Part shown: piece after piece, positions 56,401 through 64,000 of the stretch | Layout of the letters: every line of letters begins with the position of its first letter | Position numbering within the stretch: the stretch's first letter is position 1 | Source: Podocnemis expansa | Taxonomy: Eukaryota; Chordata; Testudines; Podocnemididae | Length of the DNA: 64,000 bases | Direction of reading: 5' to 3' | NCBI GenBank assembly: GCA_007922195.1 | Contig: ML682121.1 | Span: forward strand, 2,691,382 to 2,755,381 | Notes under the pieces: model-generated | Told to the model about the DNA's origin: nothing | The model's database searches: none | The model's input: the letters and a program-made list of their open reading frames with translations, nothing else | Translations under genes and position numbers: made by a program

Positions 56401-59400
56401 ATTTAGGGTGCAACATCTAATTTATGATTACATGGTCACATACCAGTTTTCTCCACAGGACCCTCCACCTGCGCGTGATAGTTGGTGCTCACTTAGTGAG
56501 CAGCTATTCAATAGTTTGTTTTCTTCTCATTAAATGTGTAGCACCAGTAGTACTCCCACACTATTCAAAGCAGGTTCTGAAAACAGAACTTGTAATTTCC
56601 TCAGGAATTTTCCTCTGGCACTTGGATCTATGGTCTCTTAGTTCTTCACAAAATACTAATGAATTTTCACAGCACCCGTTTGGGATCAGGAGATTGCCGT
56701 ATTTCCGTTTTACAGACTGAGGCATGGGAAGGTCCAGCGATATTGGGTTCCCAATTGGAGAGACCTGGGCTCACATTCTTAGGCAGGAATTAAGCACCCA
56801 TATTCCTTGACTTTTCAAAGTATTTATAGGAAGAACATGAAGCAAATATGGCAAAGGACTAAATAATTTTTTTTCTTTTTGCCTTGCTTTTAACCCAAAT
56901 AGACTAGGATGCAAATGAAAAGGAACATGAATGAGAGCTCCAACTCCCACATAGAGTACAAGTTTTGCCCTTCTTTAATGAGAGAAGATAAAGGGACAGC
57001 AGAAGTTACTGATCAAGGAGCTGGGAGGGAGAAAGATGCTGACACCACAAAAAGTGACCCTAACCAAACACAACCCTCCTTTTGCCACTCTGACCCTCCT
57101 TTAGGGTACAAAGCTGTAGTGTTAAAGATGCCAGAGAGACCATCCAAAATGGAACATGACTGTATATTGGAAAGGATGGTACCAGGGAGAGCAGACTACA
57201 GGTATAACAATCTACCATGAAGGAGGAGGAGGAAGAGAAGGCTCAGCTGACATACAGAGCTATAGTTAGGCAGGAGGGAATTCTATCAACATAGAAAACT
57301 ATGGTGGGGTGGGGAAGAGGAGAAATTTGTAAGGGCATAGTGATAAATTCAGTCAGGAGGGCTACAGAACAGTGCTTGAGGACAGATCTGTCAGCCCTAG
57401 AGTGGTAAAAAAACTCTTGCAGAGAAAAGGGCATCTAAAGCAAGAGGGCAGAATTAAGGTTGTACAAGAAACATTTCCTAACTTTCGATGTCTTGTTTAT
57501 ACAACCAAAACATTCTTTTAAGGTAGTTATTTTTATGTAATGGAAATTGTATTCTATTATAAAATGTACGTATTTCATACACAGGGGAAGTATTCATGTG
57601 ACCACTAGGTGTCAGTCCTACTACTTTGAACATACAGCTAAAATGGTATTTATTAGAACTGCTTGAAATTTCCCTGAAAAAAAATTCACAAGATTTTCCC
57701 CTTTTCTGCCTTATTTACTTCTCTTCCTCTTTCCCCACTGAAGAAAATATGGGGAAAGATAAAAGGTATAGAAAAACAGAGGAAAAGTCCATGATTTTGA
57801 AACTAAACATTTAGTCTTTCCTCAGAAAATTTCCCTTTTGAAAAGTTACAGAAAATTGAAAATTTGCCATCCAAAAAAAAAATCTTTGATAAAATCTCCT
57901 TTTCTAATTAAGAGTCAGAAAATTTTCAGTTAGGTAAAGATAAATATGCAGCCATCAAATGGAGCAAACAACAAGAAAAATGAAGACAAGAAAATGAAGG
58001 TGTTGCGCATTTCAGCTATATATACAAGATATTGTGACGCAGTGACTGAATTTTCTATCAGTGAATTTGGGGTGAGTTCTTCCAGGTCGGCAAAAGGCTG
58101 TAAACAGCACAAGAAATAGCAGTTGAGGTTACCTGTTAAGTTATTGTCTGACTTTGTTTTCAAGCAAGACTGGGAATCCTCCAGACTGGAATTACGTTCA
58201 GTTCCATTTGTTCTTCTCTGCCCTTGGGCCTGTCCTTCACAAGGACCTGTAACAAAAGGGACAAGATAAAAGCTTCATGTCCCCAAACCCCAGGAGATAC
58301 TGTACTTATCAAGTTAGGGCAGGGACAGAGAGTCCGTGGGAGATGGAATCTCATCCATAATGAAGTATAAGGTTCATTTCACAGTGGTGGTGTTAAAACC
58401 AAACAATGCTTGTTTCATATATTGAGCTGTGACGGGGTAGACTTACCCCACACTACAGAAGCTCAGCGAACTCCATGGGCAGTGGAAGTCCTGCCCCTTG
58501 AAGCCTGCGGGGCATGCTCCACCTTCCGGCCCAGCATAAAAGGAAGCTGCTCAGTTCATTCAGGGTTGGGCAGCAAAGAAGGACATGTGTTGGAAGCTCC
58601 TGGCCTGAAGGTGCACCAGACCCAAGGAGTGTGGGAGATCAACCCTGGACAGAGCCCTGAAGAGCCACTGCTCTGCAGCGACTGCCCCAAGGCCAATGCC
58701 CAGGTGCTTACCACGGCCAGCAAACCCTGGGGATCTTCAAGGAAGCAGACAACAGCTGTCCCAGAAGGTAAGAAGGCCTGGACCAGCACCTTGTGGGAAG
58801 TCATCCCCCATGCTCAGGTAGAAAGTAGCCCTGGGACCCATGCAGTGTGGCTGTAAGTAGCGTGGAGATCCAGGCAGTGTGCTTTGGTATGGATCCCTAC
58901 TAACCTGGTGCTGTGCCCCTGACCTCAATAGCACCCTGGGCTGCATGTCAGTGATGTGGGAGGACCCGAGCCCCCCTGTCTGGGTACTGTGCCCTATTGT
59001 GGACAGTCCTTGAAACTGTCTCTGTGGCCACCGGGCCATGCTGTCCTGACCAGAGGATCTCAAACTAACTTTGGTATTGACTCTGGAGCCACTAGGCCAT
59101 ACTGACCTGATAACAAGAGTTAAAAAGATCGTGGAGGCACCCTCCCTGCTCACACCCATTGTGCTTTCCCCACCAGGGGGCTTTAGGGAAGTCTTACCCC
59201 ATGACACAAGTCCTCAACTCCACTTTGTTTATGTAACACTTTTGATGTCTGTCTATAGCAATGATGAAACAGCAAGTAGTTTATTCAGACATGTTTTGGA
59301 GGGCAAAAGGCCCCAGTGAAATTGCAGAGGAAGAGGAGAGTTCACGGAACCTATGGATCTATGGCACTCAGCTACTCACCCCAGACACTCAGTGATATCA

Positions 59401-59478
59401 AAGCTGCCGCCAGGATGACGTTGCCAGTCCATCCAAGCCATAGAGCAATCCAGTGCCAGCGCGGGCACTGATGGACAT
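53355..59478 (-). CDS. KLRB1-like: R2: NKR-P1/KLRF1-like C-type lectin receptor (five exons found, 5' end uncertain)
   Basis: Minus-strand exons in order: 59478-59380 (membrane), 58246-58133 (stem), 55933-55779, 55449-55340 and 53475-53355 (lectin domain). Phases are 1,1,0,2, as in R1, and the first coding exon must supply one base before 59478. Motifs include QCPRWH, KCYWLS, WLGL, WTWVDSS, FSETC and KWICEK. The stem has three N-glycosylation sites. WVDSS replaces the usual WxDGS. The last exon is also very close in style to KLRF1 (NKp80). Membrane, first lectin and last exons equal those of R1 in length (99, 155, 121 nt). No tail exon with a tyrosine motif was found in the remaining 4.5 kb, only the weak candidate at 60092-60155; the true one may lie outside the window. 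Confidence 0.86.
54641..55120. mobile_element. MITE in the last R2 intron
   Basis: Left 'tgtgtctacgctta', right 'cccagtgtagacatagccc'. The interior is of 'tagttcaaactaa' repeats like the 29.7-kb copy. Confidence 0.7.
55340..55449 (-). CDS. R2 exon: middle of the lectin domain
   Basis: 110 nt, phase 0 to 2, from cttacag| to CT|GTGAGT. It reads GYIQNIPHMNQIWLGLSF, then WTWVDSSTLDETL. Three bases shorter than the R1 counterpart. The glycine of the WxDGS motif is serine. Confidence 0.92.
55779..55933 (-). CDS. R2 exon: first part of the lectin domain
   Basis: 155 nt from atttccag| to CTG|GTAAAT. It reads DCGCKLCPTDWLPRKNKCYW, then the DC cysteine, and GSQMLVIQDKEEL. An extra cysteine (CGC) precedes the first lectin cysteine. 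Confidence 0.93.
56000..58130. other. R2 intron, no further exon
   Basis: A plus-strand frame at 56909-57220 (103 residues, hydrophilic) has no recognisable family and no splice or promoter support. A MIR/L2-like piece lies at about 56697-56735 ('cgttttacagactgaggcatgggaagg'). Confidence 0.4.
58133..58246 (-). CDS. R2 stem exon
   Basis: 114 nt, phase 1 on both sides, from tgttacag| to ACAG|GTAACC. It encodes a hydrophilic stem with NGT, NSS and NLT sequons and two cysteines. The donor is identical to the R1 stem donor, but the sequences are otherwise very different. Confidence 0.8.
58428..59208. mobile_element. LTR-like or inverted-end element in R2 intron
   Basis: It begins TGTGACGGGGTAGACTTACC and ends with the inverse of TGTGTCATGGGGTAAGACTT, so the ends are imperfect inverted repeats of about 20 bases that also fit TG...CA. 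A TATA-like 'cataaaagg' lies 110 bases in. The 148-residue plus frame at 58410-58856 lies almost wholly inside and has no motif. No flanking duplication found. Confidence 0.5.
59380..59478 (-). CDS. R2 membrane exon with QCPRWH
   Basis: 99 nt from actcttgcag| to TGGG|GTGAGT, phase 1 on both sides. VHQCPRWHWIALWLGW is followed by a hydrophobic helix (TGNVILAAALISLSVW). It has the same length and motif position as R1 exon 2. Confidence 0.92.
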
Positions 59479-59575
59479 CTGCAAGAGTAACAACTTAGTG
59501 TAAAGATTTGTGATAAAATAGAGAAATGTGTTCTCCTTTGAAGGCTTCACAACAACCTCATGTGGACAAGAGGGT

Positions 59576-60185
59576 GTGACAGTCTGCTTGCCGAATCTGA
59601 GCCGGTGTGCTGTTGTGACCTGTCGACCTCCACTTCTGAAACCCAACTTAATCTGCTTTGCCAGGTGACCACTCACACCCCTGAGTCATTCTACACCAGC
59701 CTACTGCGTGTTTTTGGCTGCAGGCCGTAAGTGTGTGCCCTTTGGCTGCTCAGGTGACAGACCCCAAGTGAACGTTCCCAGCCCCAGGTAACATGGTGCC
59801 AATTTCTGTCTTACAGAGATTTCTCCTCTAATCACCATATACATGTCTGGCTATTTAGTATTGAAAAGAATCATGCCCAGCCTCACTCATTCACATCCTC
59901 TAAAGTCCACACAGCTTTAGATAAAACAGACACTAGTTTATTGATCAGGATATGATTTTAAGTGAGAATATAGCAAATCAATGCACAACCATTTGTAAAT
60001 CAGTCAGGAATTACCATAATCAAACTGAAAGAAATAAACCACATACTGATCTAACAACATTATCTAGGATTACACTTTAGCTTGTTCTCACCTTTCTTAC
60101 GCCCAAGTCTGGCTATTCTGTGGTTTTCAGTGAGATTAGGCCCTCCTGGCAACATGGGTGGGCTGTGTATCTTGCAGTTACTTCT
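59576..60185. repeat. Possible LTR-like repeat upstream of R2
   Basis: Starts TGTGACAGTCTGCTTGCC and has the texture of an old LTR or similar repeat. The ends are not defined. The candidate R2 first exon lies inside it. Confidence 0.3.
60092..60155 (-). CDS. Candidate R2 first exon (weak)
   Basis: An ATG at 60155-60153 opens a 21-codon frame, MLPGGPNLTENHRIARLGRKK, that reaches a donor AAAG|GTGAGA in phase 1. That phase fits the membrane exon, and the join would give a 220-residue protein. It has no tyrosine, unlike the R1 tail, and it lies in DNA that may be repeat. It could equally be chance. Confidence 0.25.
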
Positions 60186-60189
60186 AAGA

Positions 60190-60285
60190 TGGTAAAACAA
60201 GCAAGGAGCCTTCGGTACTTTTAAAGACTAACAAATTTATTTATCACATTAGCTTTCGTGGGAGAAAATCCCACTTTGTCAGGCG
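60190..60285. repeat. Fold-back repeat, single arm
   Basis: 'gcaaggagccttcggtacttttaaagactaacaaatttatttatcacattagctttcgtgggagaaaatcccactttgtcag'. Confidence 0.85.
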
Positions 60286-60289
60286 CTTT

Positions 60290-61010
60290 GAAGAAGGGGA
60301 ACTTACAGAAAGGGAGAAGAATAAATGCAGGGAAGTGTGGTGTTCCTCTGAGCTTAAAGCCTGCAGCTTCTTTTTCAAACTGTCTCTTTGTTTTTCAGTC
60401 TCCTCTCAGCCCCCTCCTCTTTTGCCCAGGTGATTCTTTTGTTATGCACCTCTCCAGGCCCTGTGCAGCTTGGGCTCTTTACATGCTGCTGGAAAACAAC
60501 TCCACTGGTCCCCTTCCCCCACCGAGCCATGTAACCTGCTTCACATAGGCACACATACGTGATGCTGCAGAAAACACGATATCATAGTTATCCTGTAGAA
60601 TATGTTAAGAGCATTCATAAGGGAACCTTGCATTGCATATTGGGCATCAAACTGCACAATTGCATTGCAAAAGTGAACAGAAAAATCATCTAAATCATCA
60701 CCCGGGGTGCACAGATGTACATCTCATGACAGAGAGCTAATGAAACAGGGAGAGGAAAAATAATCAGGCTCAGATTTTAAAACTCTGAGAAGCAGCATCA
60801 CATTCACCAGGGCAATGATAACTGTCTAACTGGATAGAAGTAGTGGAAAGCTGAAAAAAATACCAAAGACAAGTAAAGGTTGCTAGTTAAAAAGTTCACT
60901 CCATTCACATCATCCTGGATCAGGAGGCCAGATGCTCTGCTGGTCTGGTGTGACTGTGATAAAGTAGAAATTTTCTGTAATATTTTTTATGAATCTTATG
61001 TGTACTTCAA
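60290..61010. other. No gene seen
   Basis: No tail exon with a tyrosine motif was found on the minus strand here, and no domain on either strand. Confidence 0.4.
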
Positions 61011-61011
61011 G

Positions 61012-61212
61012 GTCCAAAGGGGTAGACATGTTAGTCTAGTTCAGCAAAACAAGAAGGGAGTGCTGTGGCACTTTTAAAGACTGACAAATTTATTTATTGC
61101 ATGAGCTTTTATGGGAGAAAATTCCACTTTGTGAGACACATGGCATTTTCTCTCATAAAAGCTCATGCAATAAATAAATTTGTTACTCTTTGAAAGTGCC
61201 ACTAAACTACCC
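61012..61212. repeat. Fold-back repeat, two complete arms
   Basis: From 'ccaaaggggtagacatgttagtctagttcagcaaaacaagaagggag' through 'gagcttttatgggagaaaattccactttgtgag' to its inverse, 'ataaataaatttgttactctttgaaagtgccac'. This copy shows the whole element with its outer end. Confidence 0.85.
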
Positions 61213-61214
61213 CT

Positions 61215-63405
61215 TTGTGGGGTGAGCTGAGAAACTGTTTAAGTTTGAATGACTATGGGTATGATAGCGAATCCTTGACAAGCTTTAAAGAAGCCCTGCC
61301 CTGCCTTGTGACAATCTCCAAAGCTCAGCAATCAAATTATTGTGCACTAGTCACCATAGAAGAAGAACAGAGAAGGACTGAAGGGGAGGAACAGAGTATG
61401 TCAGAAAGGAAGAGGTTAGAGACTTGTTTGGTTCCTAAGCATCCCATTAAACCTGTTGTTTGCAGCAAGGAGATGGACTGTGGTGAAGAATGATTGAAGT
61501 TTTTGTTCTTGTGCTCTTGAGGTTCCCCTCCTATGGCCATTGTAGGCTGGAATGTCCTTTGTGAGGTATAGGCCTGACAGATTGTTGCTGAGTCCTACCT
61601 ATGAAACCAAAAGCTGGGTAGGGCATACACCTAAAAGGGCCAATGTCTAACTGTGGCCCCATTAGGTCTGATCTTTTCAGAAATTCAATTTTCTCACTGA
61701 AGAGGCCCTGGCCTTGAAAAGGCAGGTCTTCTATCCTCTTCTGGGCTTCTGGAGTGAGGTCTGGGGAGTACACTTAGGAATACCTACACAGGACTATCCA
61801 TAAGGTCCTTGTACTGGTATCCAAGGCATCACGTTCTGTTTTAAGAGGATTGTAGAGCCCTCTTCCCCCATTACCAGCACACTAACTGCCTGTCTTTATT
61901 CCTCTGGAAGACGCTCCAAGATGAGGTTCTGCGTGTTCCAGAGAGCACAGATCAAGTGGCCATTATCACTTCCATAACTCAAGACTCTCATTCCTAGAGA
62001 GCCTGAGGAACGTGCCCTGTTGCCACTGTTTGTGACAGTAGAATGCAAGACTCTGGGACTGTCCTGGGTCAACAATACCATCACAAGGTTGGGGAGTAAG
62101 ATGTTTCTGAAGGAATCAACCTCTTTTTCTTGGGACAGGATATATCCCATCCCATCTGTTCTCTTAGAGACTAAAGGAAAAGGCACAATAGTCAGCCAAA
62201 AGTCGTTTGTAGGATTTGTCAGCCCCTGACTGCTGGAAATAACCTAGATCTGCAGAGCATTGAACAGCTCCACTGCAGAGGTACCTGCTGTGAGGTGCAG
62301 AATATTGGCCATCTTCCCGAGGTGCTCTTGAAGCTCTCTAGGGGGTGACACTACAGACAAGACTACATTCCCACCCAGGAAAACAACACAGTAGTGTCCC
62401 AGAGTGGGATTCTTCCATGTCCTGGAGGCATCACTGACAGAGATGTGACACCATCATCTTGGACGTGAGCATGGCAGGACAGTAAGCTAGACTGATACTG
62501 GCTCAGGGAATGATGGTGCTGATATGAGAAGGTACCAAAATCAGTTCATGCAGCGACTGATGGAACTTCCGTTAAAGCCTGGAGATCTGTGGGGACAGAA
62601 GGTTGTTGTTGTCTCAATTAAGGCTTGAATGGTTTCCTGAATGTACTCCCCCATTCCCAGTAATTGCTGGGCTTGAAAGATTCTCAGAGAAAAAGTCCTA
62701 TGCATACCGTTCTTTTAGCATTCTTGTATTCTAACAAATCTTGGAATATATATGTTCGTGCAACAGTATCTCCTTGTCATATGCAAAGCTAGGACTTGAG
62801 CTGAACAAATAATTAGTAACAAACATTCTGACAAAAATCACTGGTTTCTGTTTACATCTGCAGACAGATTGTGACTATCTTGACGTCATCATTCAAACTT
62901 GCAGGGTAATTTCTGAACATGATTCAGTTTAAGTCCCTTGAAGAGTAAATTCCTTGAACAAGAAACCAGGATCCTAGTAATTTTCTATTTTGACATTTGC
63001 ATGTGTTTTTGCAAATTTTAGGGAAGAAAATGATGTTCAGTCAGCTGCTGCAAGAGGACAGTGATGGAGGGGTGAAGAAAATCATCAATAGACTGATAGA
63101 GAGAACCAGTTCAATCCCTTAACCGTCCCTGTCTTGATGTTCTAATGTTTGCTGCTTTTAAAATGGCTCTGATATTTTCCTACTGTAAAAAAAAAAATAG
63201 AAAACCCACCACGAAGTACAAACTTCAACATCACTTTACATAGTCAAAGTTGTCTTTCAAGAGAAAATGGCTGGAGACTTAGAAATGGGGTCATTTAAAA
63301 TAAAGAGCAACAATTTCCAGGTGTCACCAAGTTTGTACGCTTCCAGGAAATGTTAATTCTTTGATCTTGAAAGCACTGAACTTCAAGTGACTAATAACGC
63401 TAGCC
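61215..63405. other. No gene recognised
   Basis: Frames of up to 96 residues on both strands (for example minus 61896-62186) have no recognisable motif. I looked here for the R2 first exon and for a further lectin gene and found neither. Confidence 0.4.
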
Positions 63406-63409
63406 CATT

Positions 63410-63485
63410 ATTTGTTAGTCTTTAAGTGCCACAGAACTCCTTGTTTGTTTTACTGAACTAGACTAGCACGGCTACCCCTTTGGAT
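63410..63485. repeat. Fold-back repeat, single arm
   Basis: 'ttgttagtctttaagtgccacagaactccttgtttgttttactgaactagactagcacggctacccctttggatc' is the right arm with its outer end. Confidence 0.9.
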
Positions 63486-63489
63486 CTTG

Positions 63490-64000
63490 GCACCATGATT
63501 CATAAAAGTCCATCTTATGTGAGATTTCTCACTGAAACTTAATAAAACTTAGGACTGTAACAAAACAAGATGTTCTGGAGACATCAATGAACAAAAGTGT
63601 TGTATTTTTTAAAATTAGTAAAAAGCTGTTTTTATTTAAATTAAAATAATTAAATGGCTTGTGAAATGGACTTCAACTTTAAAAAAAAAAATCTCATCAA
63701 CCCCAGATTAATAAATTTCGGGTTTAAACAGGGTGGATTTAGGATGGAAGTTAAGGATGACAGGGCACTAAATAATTAGCTTGATAGCAGAAACTCTTTG
63801 ACAAGTATAACTCTAGTTAATCCATAATTTAAGCTCTGACTTCCAAGGAAAGTAAAGGACATGTGTCGGGACACATCTTCTGGCCACAGTGGTCCAGCTG
63901 CATTCTCCAGTCCCAGGGGACACCAAATGGAGTTGGAGATCCTCAACTCCCTGAGAGCAGAGAGCTGGGTCAGGTTTTCCTCAACAGCATCTTGGACCCA
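63490..64000. other. No gene seen at the window edge
   Basis: A/T-rich DNA followed by unremarkable sequence to the window end. Confidence 0.4.

Noticed and set aside
56909..57220. 103-residue hydrophilic plus frame
   Set aside because: No known motif, no splice or promoter support, and it lies in an intron of R2 on the opposite strand.
58410..58856. 148-residue plus frame in the R2 intron
   Set aside because: It starts just before and then lies within an LTR-like element, with no recognisable protein features.

Overview
This is vertebrate nuclear DNA. The genes are short exons in long introns with GT-AG splice sites, and they sit among CR1 LINE fragments, hAT elements, one solo retroviral LTR and several MITE families. 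The MITEs with GGGTATGTCTACAC-type ends and the fold-back repeat ending in 'agactaacacggctacccctttgga' look like repeats abundant in turtle genomes, so a turtle is my best guess, possibly a softshell. That species call is inference. No rRNA, tRNA gene, CRISPR array or bacterial-type gene is present.

I could assemble four genes, all encoding type II membrane C-type lectin-like proteins of the natural killer complex kind. R1 (+, 10941-18129, six exons, 228 aa) and R2 (-, 53355 to at least 59478) are NKR-P1 (KLRB1)/KLRF1-like receptors. L1 (-, 21434-29667, five exons, 208 aa) and L2 (+, 38888-47232, four exons, 173 aa) are CLEC2D (LLT1)-like. In mammals and birds the NKR-P1 and CLEC2 families are receptor and ligand and their genes are genetically linked; that R1/R2 bind L1/L2 is inference.

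The layout is a mirror: R1 forward, L1 reverse, L2 forward, R2 reverse. The midpoints of matching exon pairs all fall between about 33.7 and 36.1 kb, as expected if one receptor-ligand pair had been duplicated in inverted orientation. The two receptors share exon phases throughout and have identical lengths for the membrane (99 nt), first lectin (155 nt) and last (121 nt) exons. The two ligands share phases and the 104-nt middle lectin exon. R1 carries an ITIM-like VVYADL tail. No matching exon was found for R2, only a weak candidate first exon without tyrosine.

Region by region: 1-10.4 kb is repeats and unassigned DNA. 10.5-18.1 kb is R1. 18.1-21.4 kb is MITE and nested hAT DNA; one hAT element abuts the L1 stop codon. 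21.4-29.7 kb is L1, with three MITEs in one intron. 29.7-38.8 kb is the repeat-rich centre between the 5' ends of L1 and L2. 38.8-47.2 kb is L2, with a solo LTR in its first intron. 47.2-53.3 kb is repeats. 53.3-60.2 kb is R2. 60.2-64 kb holds only repeats and DNA I cannot assign. Nearly all long open frames lie in GC-rich interiors of repeats and are not genes.
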